From: JANNMJ01 sp031397815
Lineage (GTDB): Bacteria > Bacteroidota > Bacteroidia > Cytophagales > Hymenobacteraceae
Reading direction: 5' to 3'
Assembly (NCBI GenBank): GCA_031397815.1
Contig: JANNMJ010000245.1
Location: 1-38,701, forward strand
DNA: 38,701 nucleotides
A program made the translations under genes and the position numbers. The notes under the pieces are model-generated. The model was not told the origin of the DNA. It saw nothing but the letters and a program-made list of their open reading frames with translations, and did no database searches. Shown piece after piece: positions 1-7,533 of this stretch (within the stretch, counting starts at the first letter, position 1; each line of letters starts with the position of its first letter).

Positions 1-88
1 GGGAGCCAATCTGGGCGCTGGTGCGGCCAGCAGCAAGGCCAAGCGCAATTTCCTCGCGCTCCGGATGGGTTAATCGCGTGTACGACAT
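1..88 (-). CDS. IS30-family transposase, N-terminal fragment (runs off the left edge)
   Basis: Read on the minus strand from the ATG at 88, the 29 visible codons begin MSYTRLTHPEREEIALGL and continue into AAGRTSAQIGS without a stop. A Y-T-x-L-T-x-x-E-R start followed by a short helix-turn-helix ending in A-x-I-G is the typical N-terminus of IS30-family transposases, where this helix-turn-helix binds the terminal inverted repeat. The catalytic DDE domain lies outside the window. The IS end should fall in the 59 bases between this start and the PIN gene at 148, so the element abuts that gene. The family call rests on a short stretch but the pattern is characteristic. Confidence 0.7.
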   Translation of the reverse strand, partial: MSYTRLTHPEREEIALGLAAGRTSAQIGS

Positions 89-147
89 AAGGGCAAATGT
101 TCGCCCCTAATTGATGCACTAGCACCTAGACACCGCCTAGCCTAAAG

Positions 148-636
148 ATGGAGACCTACTGCTTAGACGCTAATTTTTTCATACAGGCTTGGAATAAGTA
201 CTATTCGCCTGATTTTTTTCCCAACTACTGGGAATACATCGATTCGCTTGGTCAACAGGGGAGACTTTTTGTTTCCGATGCAGTAAAGGACGAGATAGGT
301 AAAAAAGACGACACATTGAAAGTCTGGCTGGATAGTCGGCCTCACTTAGTTAAAAAGCGAACCCCAAGAGTAGGCCAATTCTTAACCCAGATTTTGGGGC
401 AACATCCTACTCACAAGTTTCTCGTAAGTCAAACTGGACGTTCTGCAGCAGACCCTTGGGTTATTGCTCACGCAATGGCAGAAGGCGCAGTAGTAGTATC
501 GAAAGAGGAAAGGACTCTTACTCCCATTACTAATAAAATAAAAATACCTGATGTCTGCAATAACATGGGAGTCAGATGCATCGATGACTTTGGGTTCATT
601 CGCGAGCTAAATCTGAAGTTTCATTGTATAGTGTAA
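148..636 (+). CDS. DUF4411 family PIN-domain protein (probable toxin RNase)
   Basis: This 162-residue protein has the PIN-domain layout: Asp7 in the first strand (YCLDANFF), Glu49 in DAVKDEI, Asp102 in SAADPWVIAHA, and a late acidic pair in CIDDFGF. PIN domains are Mg-dependent RNases. The DUF4411 branch is commonly the toxin half of a toxin-antitoxin pair whose partner is an upstream XRE/ImmA-IrrE-type protein. No such partner is visible: the upstream side is occupied by the 5' end of an IS30 transposase on the opposite strand. The gene is visibly AT-richer than the chromosome to its right, which suggests transfer. The toxin role is inferred from the family; the fold call is fairly secure. 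Confidence 0.72.
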   Translation: METYCLDANFFIQAWNKYYSPDFFPNYWEYIDSLGQQGRLFVSDAVKDEIGKKDDTLKVWLDSRPHLVKKRTPRVGQFLTQILGQHPTHKFLVSQTGRSAADPWVIAHAMAEGAVVVSKEERTLTPITNKIKIPDVCNNMGVRCIDDFGFIRELNLKFHCIV

Positions 637-845
637 TAAGAATTTTATTTTAAAATCTTTAGTATTTTTATTCAGAAAATCAGTTTTATTTTATTTAACC
701 GCCGACACCGCTTTTCGGCAGTCCGGGTACCCGAATAGAGCATATCCTCTAAAAAGCAGACATAAGCGGAGTCCGCTCCCCCCACCCACCCCGCCACTCC
801 CCCATTCTCCGTAAGTTTGACCCTGCTGATTCGGGCCGACAATTC
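637..845. other. Intergenic stretch at the junction of AT-rich accessory DNA and the GC-rich chromosome
   Basis: After the PIN gene the DNA is very AT-rich to about 700 and then changes abruptly to GC-rich. It holds a small hairpin near 702-719 (GCCGA...TCGGC) and a short palindrome at 765-777 (AGCGGA-g-TCCGCT). No open frame of note is seen. The composition step marks the likely boundary of the accessory segment. Confidence 0.5.
812..819 (+). promoter_or_regulatory. Candidate -7 promoter element (TAAGTTTG)
   Basis: The octamer TAAGTTTG matches the Bacteroidota -7 consensus TAnnTTTG exactly and lies 69 bases before the ATG at 888. No TTG is found at the -33 position, so the site is only plausible. 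It would place transcription start near 826. Confidence 0.4.
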
Positions 846-887
846 GTGTCTGCTCTAAATCAAGGCTGCTTACTTTTCCTTGCCCCC

Positions 888-1358
888 ATGGATGCTCTTC
901 ACTTTCACTTGCTTGTCAACCATCTGCCGATTCTGGGTTCGTTCTTCGGGCTTGCGCTGCTGGCAGCCGGGGCCGTTAGTCATGACGGGCGGCGGTGGTT
1001 TACGCGGGCGGCGCTGGCTTTTTTCGTACTGGTAGGCATCGGCGCGATGGCGGCTAACCTGAGCGGAGAAGGCGCGGAAGAACGGGTGGAGAATTTCCCC
1101 GGCGTGACGCATCGCGTTATCCACGAGCACGAGGAAGCCGCCGAAGCGGCGCTGGTTGCGGCGGGGGTATTAGCCGCCGTTGCGCTGCTGGGGCTGCTGC
1201 TGGAGCGCCGGGAGCATAAATCGACGCGGATCGTACTGCTGGCGGTTTGGCTGCTGGCGCTCGTTACGGCCGGGCTGATGGCGCGCACGGGGTATGAAGG
1301 CGGTAAGATTCGTCGGCCGGAGCTGCGGGGGGAGCCGTCGCAGGGAATCGAGAAATAG
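888..1358 (+). CDS. Small four-helix integral membrane protein (DUF2231-like)
   Basis: The 156-residue product starts MDALHFHLLVNHLPILGS and has four hydrophobic segments, roughly residues 10-29, 38-55, 85-107 and 114-132. The opening H-x-H-L-x-x-N-H-L-P-I motif and a second conserved-looking block (HRVIHEHEEAAEAAL) put several histidines near the membrane faces, as in DUF2231-like membrane proteins where metal or haem binding has been proposed. The reading frame is open to a GTG at 846, but ATG 888 directly precedes the conserved start and is preferred. A hairpin with a T-tract follows at 1411. Function is unknown and the family assignment is tentative. Confidence 0.6.
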   Translation: MDALHFHLLVNHLPILGSFFGLALLAAGAVSHDGRRWFTRAALAFFVLVGIGAMAANLSGEGAEERVENFPGVTHRVIHEHEEAAEAALVAAGVLAAVALLGLLLERREHKSTRIVLLAVWLLALVTAGLMARTGYEGGKIRRPELRGEPSQGIEK

Positions 1359-1410
1359 AAACGGTTCGCGGGCGGTTGAGCCGGAATCATTCGATGTAAA
1401 CCCAGACTTC

Positions 1411-1444
1411 AAGCCCTTCTCCATTCAGTGGAGAGGGGCTTTTG
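1411..1444 (+). terminator. Rho-independent terminator
   Basis: The stem AGCCCnTCTCC / GGAGAGGGGCT closes around ATTCAGT and is followed directly by TTTT. It lies 53 bases beyond the stop of the small membrane protein, in the right orientation to end that transcript. Confidence 0.6.
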
Positions 1445-1460
1445 CATTACCCCTGTTGCG

Positions 1461-1647
1461 CGGGCGGGCACAAGGCCCGCCCCTACGAGCATCAGATTCC
1501 CTGCTCTCGAAAAATCCTCACCCCAACCCCTCTCCAAAGGAGAGGGGCTTTTGGATTAGTTTTCTGTAAGGCTCCCCCTCTCCTTGGGAGAGGGGGTTGG
1601 GGGGTAAGGACACGCGCAGCACGGGCGGGCACAAGGCCCGCCCCTAC
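1461..1647. repeat. Cluster of GC-rich intergenic palindromes with a 26-bp direct repeat
   Basis: Two identical 26-bp copies, each a palindrome of the form GGCGGGC-acaa-GGCCCGCC, sit at 1461-1486 and 1622-1647. Between them are two further hairpins built from CCCCTCTCC / GGAGAGGGG, at 1527-1547 and about 1574-1595. The alternation of two palindrome types in a non-coding gap resembles REP/BIME-type mobile intergenic repeats. No coding frame here looks real. Confidence 0.65.
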
Positions 1648-1740
1648 CCCTTCAGGCGGCTGTAAGGTGAGGATTCAAGCGATCAGAACAACGTTGGGCG
1701 CGTTGGTGGCCGTCGGGCGGCATCGGCATCAGGATGATAT

Positions 1741-1802
1741 AACAACGAACCGCCCCGGCCCGACCTCTTTGCAGAGTGTCAGACCGGGGCGGTTCGTTGT
1801 TG
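1741..1802 (-). terminator. Strong terminator of the infC-rpmI-rplT operon
   Basis: An 18-base arm starting AACAACGAACCGCCCCGG pairs with CCGGGGCGGTTCGTTGTT across a loop of about 24 bases. It lies just past the rplT stop. Read on the minus strand the stem ends in GTTGTTA, so it fits a terminator, and the symmetry could make it bidirectional. Confidence 0.7.
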
Positions 1803-1819
1803 TTGCCGAAACTGGTTAC

Positions 1820-2170
1820 TTACTTCGGACGAACCTGCTCAAGTACTTGCTTGAACGCGTCCGGGTGGTTCATCGCCAGGTCGGCGAGGACTTTACGGTC
1901 GAGGTTCAGGTCAGACTTGTGGAGGGCACCCATGAACTGCGAGTACGACATGCCGTACTCACGCGCGCCGGCGTTGATGCGCTGAATCCAGAGAGCGCGG
2001 AATTCGCGCTTCTTGTTCTTACGGTCGCGGTAGGCGTAGGTAAGGCCTTTCTCGACGGCGTTTTTAGCAACCGTCCAGACATTTTTGCGCGCGCCGAAGT
2101 AGCCTTTGGCGAGCTTGATGATTTTTTTCCGGCGGTGACGCGAGGCCACCGCATTTACGGAACGTGGCAT
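1820..2170 (-). CDS. rplT: 50S ribosomal protein L20
   Basis: The 116-residue product carries the full L20 pattern: N-terminal PRSVNAVASRHRRKKIIKLAKGY, the basic RDRKNKKREFRALWIQRIN block that lies on 23S rRNA, and the C-terminal NLDRKVLADLA segment. L20 is needed early in assembly of the large subunit. It is the last gene of infC-rpmI-rplT, the standard order in bacteria, and is followed by a strong hairpin. In other bacteria L20 represses its own operon by binding a leader; no such leader structure was identified between rpmI and rplT here, though the 138-base gap leaves room for one. Confidence 0.97.
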   Translation of the reverse strand: MPRSVNAVASRHRRKKIIKLAKGYFGARKNVWTVAKNAVEKGLTYAYRDRKNKKREFRALWIQRINAGAREYGMSYSQFMGALHKSDLNLDRKVLADLAMNHPDAFKQVLEQVRPK

Positions 2171-2308
2171 GGTAAATCAGTTTGGCCCTGACGAGGCGAC
2201 GGCAGCATTATGATAGCCGTGCTTTGGCGCCCGGGGCCGGTGGGAAAAACGTTTCTCGTTTCGATAGAACAGCTCCCGCACGCAAATGCAGGAGCCGGAC
2301 AACGAAAT

Positions 2309-2506
2309 CTAAGCGAGGGCGAGCATTTTCATCACGCGCGGCATGTCACCGTCCGAGACGAGGCCAGCGTGCGTGAGACCGCGCTTGCGCTTGGTAGATT
2401 TTTTGGTCAGGATATGGCTCTTGTAAGCGTGCTTACGCTTCACTTTGCCCGTACCCGTAACCACAAAGCGCTTTTTAGCGCCTGACTTGGTTTTGTTCTT
2501 CGGCAT
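2309..2506 (-). CDS. rpmI: 50S ribosomal protein L35
   Basis: This is a 65-residue, strongly basic protein beginning MPKNKTKSGAKKRF, with the typical KRKHAYKSHILTKKSTKRKR core and a short C-terminal tail. Length and sequence are those of bacterial L35, a component of the large ribosomal subunit. It lies 81 bases after infC and 138 bases before rplT in the same orientation. Confidence 0.97.
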   Translation of the reverse strand: MPKNKTKSGAKKRFVVTGTGKVKRKHAYKSHILTKKSTKRKRGLTHAGLVSDGDMPRVMKMLALA

Positions 2507-2587
2507 CTGCGGTCAGAAGATCTTCTGGATAGAAAAAACGGCAACAACAATTCAACGTTCAGAGGGGCGCCGAGGCGCCCGGGAGCC

Positions 2588-3253
2588 TTAAGCTGCGTCT
2601 TCGGCGGCTGGGGCGGGAGCCGAGGGAGCAGCGGGGGCGCTGCTATCGGCTGGTTTGGGAGCGGGGGCCGAGGGCACCTTGGCAGGCGTTCCACCGGTGC
2701 CTTGCTTCGCGCTCACTTTCGGAGCGAGGAACAGGAACATCCGCTTTCCTTCGAGCTTGGGCAGCTGTTCGACCTTTGCCAGATCTTCGAGTGCCTGCGC
2801 GAATTTGAGGAGCAAAATCTCGCCTCGCTCCTTGAACACGATCGACCGCCCCACGAAGTGCACATACGCCTTGATCTTGGCGCCTTCCTTGAGGAATTCG
2901 CGGGCGTGCTTGAGCTTGAACTCGTAGTCGTGATCGTCGGTGTTCGGACCGAAACGAATCTCCTTCATCACCACTTTCGTGGTTTTGGCTTTCAGCTCGC
3001 GTGTTTTCTTCTTCTGCTCGTACTTGAATTTCGAGTAGTCGATAACACGACAGACTGGCGGCACGGCCGTCGGGGAAATTTCCACCAGATCGAGCAGCTG
3101 CTCCTGCGCCATGCGCCGGGCTTGCTCGATTGGGTAAATCCCCTGTTGGACATTATCTCCGACCAGGCGCACTTCGCGGGCCTGGATCTTCTGGTTGATC
3201 TTGAACGGCTCTTCCACCTGGGCGCGTGGAACGTACCGACGATTCTGTGCTAT
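2588..3253 (-). CDS. infC: Translation initiation factor IF-3, apparently with an AUA start codon
   Basis: IF-3 keeps the 30S subunit free and checks the start codon and initiator tRNA. The N-domain (FKINQKIQAREVRLVGDN), the linker with PPVCRVIDYSKFKYEQ and the C-domain (IRFGPNTDDHDYEFK, GRSIVFKERG, LPKLEGKRMF) are complete. They are followed by an Ala/Pro-rich tail of about 40 residues. A GTG at 3217 is possible, but the twelve codons before it encode AQNRRYVPRAQ, the basic leader expected for Bacteroidota IF-3. An in-frame TAA lies 12 bases before an ATA at 3253-3251, so ATA is the only codon that keeps the leader. A rare start is known for infC in E. coli (AUU), where it allows autoregulation; the same is inferred here. 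The predicted protein is 221 residues. Confidence 0.93.
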   Translation of the reverse strand: MAQNRRYVPRAQVEEPFKINQKIQAREVRLVGDNVQQGIYPIEQARRMAQEQLLDLVEISPTAVPPVCRVIDYSKFKYEQKKKTRELKAKTTKVVMKEIRFGPNTDDHDYEFKLKHAREFLKEGAKIKAYVHFVGRSIVFKERGEILLLKFAQALEDLAKVEQLPKLEGKRMFLFLAPKVSAKQGTGGTPAKVPSAPAPKPADSSAPAAPSAPAPAAEDAA

Positions 3254-3295
3254 GGGAGTACGGCGTTAAAAGTTTGAGGGAGGGGTTTGAAAACG

Positions 3296-3326
3296 CAAAG
3301 GTCGCTCACAGGGGCTGAATAGCCAA
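3296..3326 (-). promoter_or_regulatory. Promoter of infC-rpmI-rplT
   Basis: On the minus strand there is a TTG (3326-3324), a 20-base spacer and GACCTTTG (3303-3296). This matches the Bacteroidota promoter TTG-N(19-20)-TAnnTTTG at all but one position. Transcription would start near 3289, giving a leader of about 35 bases to the ATA start of infC. Confidence 0.6.
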
Positions 3327-3390
3327 ATTGGTGACTTGCGTAGTAACAGGTTAAGCGGGTAGTGTGGGTGCGGGCGGCACCGAGCGGCGG

Positions 3391-3425
3391 GAAGCGATAG
3401 GCACTGAATCAGCGCCTATCGCTTC
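3391..3425 (-). terminator. Perfect 12-bp hairpin between thrS and infC
   Basis: GAAGCGATAGGC (3391-3402) is exactly complementary to GCCTATCGCTTC (3414-3425) with an 11-base loop. It stands 35 bases past the thrS stop and before the infC promoter. There is no clear T-run, so termination is inferred from position and stem strength. Confidence 0.5.
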
Positions 3426-3459
3426 ACCACCTTACGGTTAATCGGCCGGGGCGCGGGGT

Positions 3460-5403
3460 TTACTGCCCCAAAGCTTCGGCGACCATCGCCTTGAAATTTT
3501 CGATAAACGCGGAAATCGGGAGCGAGCCGAGGTCGCCCTGGCCGTGCCGACGCACGGAAAGCGTCTCCATTTCCTGCTCTTTCTCGCCGACGACAATCAT
3601 ATACGGCACCTTGCTCATTTCGGCGTCGCGGATTTTGCGACCGATCTTCTCGTCGCGCAAATCGACGATGCCGCGGATGTCGTGCTCTTCGAGGGTTGCT
3701 TTCACCTGCTCGGCGTAGGCGTTGTACTTCTCAGAGATGGGCAGGACGGTGAACTGCTCAGGGGCGAGCCAGAGCGGGAAGTTGCCGCCGCAATGTTCCA
3801 GCAGCACCGCCACGAACCGCTCCAGCGAGCCGAACGGCGCCCGGTGAATCATCACGGGGCGGGCCTTGGTGTTGTCGGCGGTCGTGTATTCCAGCTCGAA
3901 GCGCTCGGGGAGGTTGTAATCGACCTGAATCGTGCCGAGCTGCCACTTGCGGCCGAGGGCATCGCGCACCATAAAGTCGAGCTTAGGGCCGTAGAACGCA
4001 GCTTCGCCCAGCTCGGTAACGGTTTTCAGCCCCTTTTCGAGGGCGGCTTCCGTGATGGCGGCTTCGGCTTTCGCCCAGTTCTCGTCGGTACCGATGTACT
4101 TGGTCTTGTTCTCGGGGTCGCGGAGGGAGATTTGGGCGGTGAACTCGGGGAAGTCGAGGGCTTTCAACACGTACAGGACGATATCGATGACCTTCAGGAA
4201 TTCCTCTTTCACTTGGTCGGGGCGGCAGAAGATGTGCGCGTCGTCTTGCGTGAAGCCGCGCACGCGGGTCAGGCCCGACAGCTCGCCCGATTGCTCGTAA
4301 CGGTACACGGTGCCGAACTCAGCGAGACGGAGCGGCAAATCGCGGTACGAGCGCGGCTCGGTCTTGTAGATTTCGCAGTGGTGCGGGCAGTTCATCGGCT
4401 TGAGGAAGAACTCCTCGCCTTCCTGCGGCGTGCGGATGGGCTGGAACGAATCGGCGCCGTACTTCTCGTAGTGACCGCTCGTGACGTAGAGCGACTTGTG
4501 GCCGATGTGCGGCGTTACCACCTGCACGTACCCGGCCTTCGCCTGCGCCTTCCGGAGGAAGTTTTCGAGGCGCTCGCGCAGGGCGGTGCCTTTCGGGAGC
4601 CACAGCGGTAGCCCGGCGCCCACTTTCTCAGAGAAAGCAAACAGCTTCAGCTCTTTACCGAGGCGACGGTGGTCGCGGCGCTTGGCTTCTTCGAGGCGCT
4701 CTAAGTACTCGGTCAGCTCTTGCGCTTTGGGGAACGTGATGGCGTAGACCCGCGTGAGCTGCTTGCCTTTGTCGTCGCCGCGCCAGTAGGCACCGGCCAC
4801 GTTGAGGAGTTTCGCGGCTTTGATGAAGCCCGTGTTCGGGATGTGCGGCCCGCGGCAGAGGTCGGTGAACGCGCCTTGCTGGTAGAAGGTGATGGTGCCG
4901 TCGGCGAGGCCTTCGAGGAGGTCGAGCTTATACGGGTCGCCTTTGCGGGTGAAGTACGCGACGGCGTCGGCTTTGCTGACGGCGGTCCGGACGTACTCGT
5001 TCTTCTGCTTCGCCAGCTCCAGCATCTTCTTCTCGATGGCGGAAAAGGCTTCCTGCGTCAGAACCTCGCCTTCGGGCATCTCGACATCGTAATAAAAACC
5101 ACCGTTTTCGAGCGGCGGGCCGATGCCGAACTTGATGCCGGGGTAAATCGACTCCATCGCCTCGGCGAGCAAGTGAGCGGAGGAATGCCAGAAGGTTTCC
5201 TTCCCGGCGTCGTCGTTCCAAGTCAGGAGCTGAACGGAAGCGTCGGCGTGGATAGGGCGCGACGAATCCCAAATCTCGCCGTTGACACAGGCGGCGAGGA
5301 CGTTACGGGCGAGGCCTTCGGAAATCGAGGCCGCGATTTGATGGCCGGTCACGCCGGCTTCGTATGGACGGATAGAGCCGTCGGGCAGGGTGATATGAAT
5401 CAT
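3460..5403 (-). CDS. thrS: Threonine-tRNA ligase
   Basis: The 647-residue enzyme charges tRNA-Thr in the cytoplasm. In order it has a TGS domain (MIHITLPDGSIRPYEAG), the editing domain with HSSAHLLAEAM and CRGPHIPNTG, a class II catalytic core and an anticodon-binding domain (about 545-647). The core contains motif 2 around TRVRGFTQDDAHIFC, the zinc-binding Cys in MNCPHHCEIY, and motif 3 (MIHRAPFGSLERF). An upstream in-frame start at 5460 would add 19 residues that do not resemble a ThrRS, whereas ATG 5403 gives the family's normal start. It lies directly upstream of infC-rpmI-rplT, a widely conserved order, but a hairpin and a promoter separate the two units. Confidence 0.97.
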   Translation of the reverse strand: MIHITLPDGSIRPYEAGVTGHQIAASISEGLARNVLAACVNGEIWDSSRPIHADASVQLLTWNDDAGKETFWHSSAHLLAEAMESIYPGIKFGIGPPLENGGFYYDVEMPEGEVLTQEAFSAIEKKMLELAKQKNEYVRTAVSKADAVAYFTRKGDPYKLDLLEGLADGTITFYQQGAFTDLCRGPHIPNTGFIKAAKLLNVAGAYWRGDDKGKQLTRVYAITFPKAQELTEYLERLEEAKRRDHRRLGKELKLFAFSEKVGAGLPLWLPKGTALRERLENFLRKAQAKAGYVQVVTPHIGHKSLYVTSGHYEKYGADSFQPIRTPQEGEEFFLKPMNCPHHCEIYKTEPRSYRDLPLRLAEFGTVYRYEQSGELSGLTRVRGFTQDDAHIFCRPDQVKEEFLKVIDIVLYVLKALDFPEFTAQISLRDPENKTKYIGTDENWAKAEAAITEAALEKGLKTVTELGEAAFYGPKLDFMVRDALGRKWQLGTIQVDYNLPERFELEYTTADNTKARPVMIHRAPFGSLERFVAVLLEHCGGNFPLWLAPEQFTVLPISEKYNAYAEQVKATLEEHDIRGIVDLRDEKIGRKIRDAEMSKVPYMIVVGEKEQEMETLSVRRHGQGDLGSLPISAFIENFKAMVAEALGQ

Positions 5404-5499
5404 TCGAGTAGACGAGTGGCGGAGGACGGAAGCACAGACCGGCAAGGAAGGTTCGCGCAAGCAGAAACGCTTGCCTTGCTCCTAGCGACCCGCACGGCG

Positions 5500-6645
5500 T
5501 TACCGGATTTTACGGAGCGAATCGGGACGGATGGTCGGGCGGGTGCGGCCGGCGGCGGAATCGCCCTGTTGCTGGCGCAGCAGAGCGGTCGCGGCTTGCA
5601 GGCGGCGCGCGAGACGGGTATCGGCAGGAGCTTCCTTCACGAGCTTCTGATACTCGCCGACGGCGGCGCGGTAGGCGCCCAAGCGGTCGTAAGAGTCAGC
5701 GAGGAGGAGCCGGGTTTGCGCCGGGGGCTGCGAGGTGCGCCGTAGCACGGCTTTCAGGTGCTTGACGGCGGGCGCGAACTCGTCGCGGTCATAGTGCAGA
5801 ACGGCGGCGTTGAAGTGCGCCAGATAGAGCGTGGTATCGAGCTGAGCGGCGCGGGTGAAGAACGTGAGCGCCGAGTCAGGGAATTTCTGCAACAGCGCGT
5901 TCACGCCGAGGTTGTAGTGCAGGAAACCATCGTCGGGGTTAGCGCGCAGCCCGGCATCGAGGTATTGGCGGGCGATTTTAAAGTCGCGCTTGGCGTTGTA
6001 AATCCCGGCCAATTGCCCGAAGGAATCGGTGAATTGCGGCGCTTGCTCGGAGGCGGTTTGCAGGTTCGAGATGGCGTGGGCGGTATCGCCGGTTTCGGCG
6101 TAAATCATCCCTTTGTAGAAATACGCGCGCTCTTCGAACTGCGATTTCCGCAGCGCCTCGTTCAAATACTTAATGGCATCCGGATAGCGGCGGACGATGT
6201 ACGACAGCTCGCCTTGCAGCAGCGGCAGGTCGGAACCGTCGTAGCCGAGCTGCTGGGCTTGGGTGCAATCGGCAAGCGCCTCTTTCACTTTCCCGACCGC
6301 CCGCAACGCTTGGGCGCGTAGCAGGAAGCTGGTCGGCGTGGAGCCTTCGAGCGCGACCACCCGCTCGGCATCAGCGAGGGCGGCGGGGCCGTTGTTGAGC
6401 GTCAGGTAGATGCGGGCGCGGCGCTGGAAGAGCGCGACGTTACCGGGTTGCTCCTTGATGGCCGTCGTCAGATCGCGGATCTGCTCGTCGGGCGTCAGGG
6501 TACGCACTTTGGTGGTATCGGGGAGCTGGTCTTCGGTCGCGACCGGCTCTTTCGATTGGCAGCCGCTCAGCCACAGGGCACCCGCGAGGGTCGGCAGTAA
6601 CAGGATGCGCCGGAGCGGCGCCGCAGAAGTAAGGAAAAAACGCAA
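5500..6645 (-). CDS. TPR-repeat lipoprotein
   Basis: The product (381 residues from TTG 6645) opens with RFFLTSAAPLRR, a hydrophobic stretch and the lipobox LSGC, so it is probably lipid-anchored to the outer membrane. After a linker come about eight tetratricopeptide repeats (for example AYFYKGMIYAETGDTAHAISNLQTA and GFLHYNLGVNALLQ), followed by a short basic tail. TPR proteins act as scaffolds; no partner is evident. There is no ATG: TTG 6672 gives a signal peptide of 37 residues and TTG 6645 one of 28, and the shorter is more usual. A perfect -7 box lies at 6689-6696. Confidence 0.8.
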   Translation of the reverse strand: MRFFLTSAAPLRRILLLPTLAGALWLSGCQSKEPVATEDQLPDTTKVRTLTPDEQIRDLTTAIKEQPGNVALFQRRARIYLTLNNGPAALADAERVVALEGSTPTSFLLRAQALRAVGKVKEALADCTQAQQLGYDGSDLPLLQGELSYIVRRYPDAIKYLNEALRKSQFEERAYFYKGMIYAETGDTAHAISNLQTASEQAPQFTDSFGQLAGIYNAKRDFKIARQYLDAGLRANPDDGFLHYNLGVNALLQKFPDSALTFFTRAAQLDTTLYLAHFNAAVLHYDRDEFAPAVKHLKAVLRRTSQPPAQTRLLLADSYDRLGAYRAAVGEYQKLVKEAPADTRLARRLQAATALLRQQQGDSAAGRTRPTIRPDSLRKIR

Positions 6646-6688
6646 CGATGCAGGGAGCCGGCCGGGATACAAAGCGGGCGGTTCCGGG

Positions 6689-6696
6689 CAAAGGTA
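6689..6696 (-). promoter_or_regulatory. -7 promoter element (TACCTTTG)
   Basis: TACCTTTG on the minus strand is an exact TAnnTTTG match 17 to 44 bases before the two possible TTG starts of the TPR lipoprotein. No TTG is seen at the -33 position. Confidence 0.45.
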
Positions 6697-6849
6697 GGCG
6701 GCGGGCGCAGATGCGGGCTATTTTGAACGAGTGACGGCAATGGGGGAAAACTTGCCGAAGTTTGCAGACTTGATAACCGGCATCGGCCACGGCCCGGTCG
6801 GCTCCGTATCTTCCTTCCCGTTCTCCCAAAGCTTAGCATCTGCCCACGC

Positions 6850-7503
6850 GTGCCCGTTTCGCTGTCTTCCCTTCTCCCCTTCCTTATTAAGCTCCTGACG
6901 GCCGCCGGACTGTCGTGGAGCGTGGCGGTTTTTTACGTCCGGTTTGGCGGCGCGCTCACCGACCGCCGGGCGCTGGCGCGGCAGTTTTTGCTCCTGACAC
7001 TCACGACGCTGCTCATCATCCACGTCGTGAAAAGCTCGATTGCGCTTTCGCTCGGGCTAGTAGGCGCCCTCTCGCTGATTCGGTTCCGAACGGCGATTAA
7101 GGAGCCAGAAGAGCTGGGCTACCTGTTTTTGTGCGTGGGCATCGGCCTCTCAGTAGGCGCCGGTTATAACCTGCTGACGGCGGCGGGCGTCCTCACCGTG
7201 CTGCTGCTGCTGGCGGCGCAAGCGTGGTGGGCGGGCCGTGGACGGGCGCGCGGCGGCACCCATATCTTCCTGACCGTCACCGCTCCCACCCCAAGCACCG
7301 AGGCCGTGCGCGCGCTGGTCCGCCAAGCGTTACCGACCGCCCGTTTCCGGCGGCTCGATGCCGATGCCGCCACTACCACCCTCGCGTGGCTCCTGCCCGC
7401 GCCCACCGATGCCGAGGCGCTTTTGAGCGCTCAGGCGGCGCTCACCGGGTTGGCGCCGGGCGTACAGGTGTCGGCGGTGGAGCAGCGGGAATTGCTGTAC
7501 TAG
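6850..7503 (+). CDS. DUF4956 membrane protein, partner of the VTC-domain protein
   Basis: The 217-residue product has about four membrane helices in its first 130 residues and a soluble C-terminal domain. The signature block GLVGALSLIRFRTAIKEPEELGYLFLCVGIGLSVGAG after helix 2 is that of DUF4956. Such proteins are repeatedly found next to VTC-domain (polyphosphate polymerase-like) proteins, as here, where the VTC gene starts 30 bases downstream in the same direction. The likely unit is a membrane-bound complex linked to polyphosphate or another anionic polymer, but the bacterial function is not established. The start is GTG 6850; no ATG is available near it. Confidence 0.82.
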   Translation: MPVSLSSLLPFLIKLLTAAGLSWSVAVFYVRFGGALTDRRALARQFLLLTLTTLLIIHVVKSSIALSLGLVGALSLIRFRTAIKEPEELGYLFLCVGIGLSVGAGYNLLTAAGVLTVLLLLAAQAWWAGRGRARGGTHIFLTVTAPTPSTEAVRALVRQALPTARFRRLDADAATTTLAWLLPAPTDAEALLSAQAALTGLAPGVQVSAVEQRELLY

Positions 7504-7533
7504 GCTTGGGTTTGGGCTTCTGACAGCGGTGTA

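Noticed and set aside
1442..2191. Plus-strand frame of 249 codons
   Set aside because: It runs through palindromic repeats, the rplT terminator and rplT antisense.
3544..4611. Long plus-strand open frame (about 355 codons)
   Set aside because: It is antisense to thrS, whose domains are complete; long shadow frames are expected in GC-rich DNA and this one resembles no protein.
4720..5745. Plus-strand open frame of about 340 codons
   Set aside because: It spans the thrS start and the end of the TPR lipoprotein gene on the opposite strand, and has no start context or recognisable domain.
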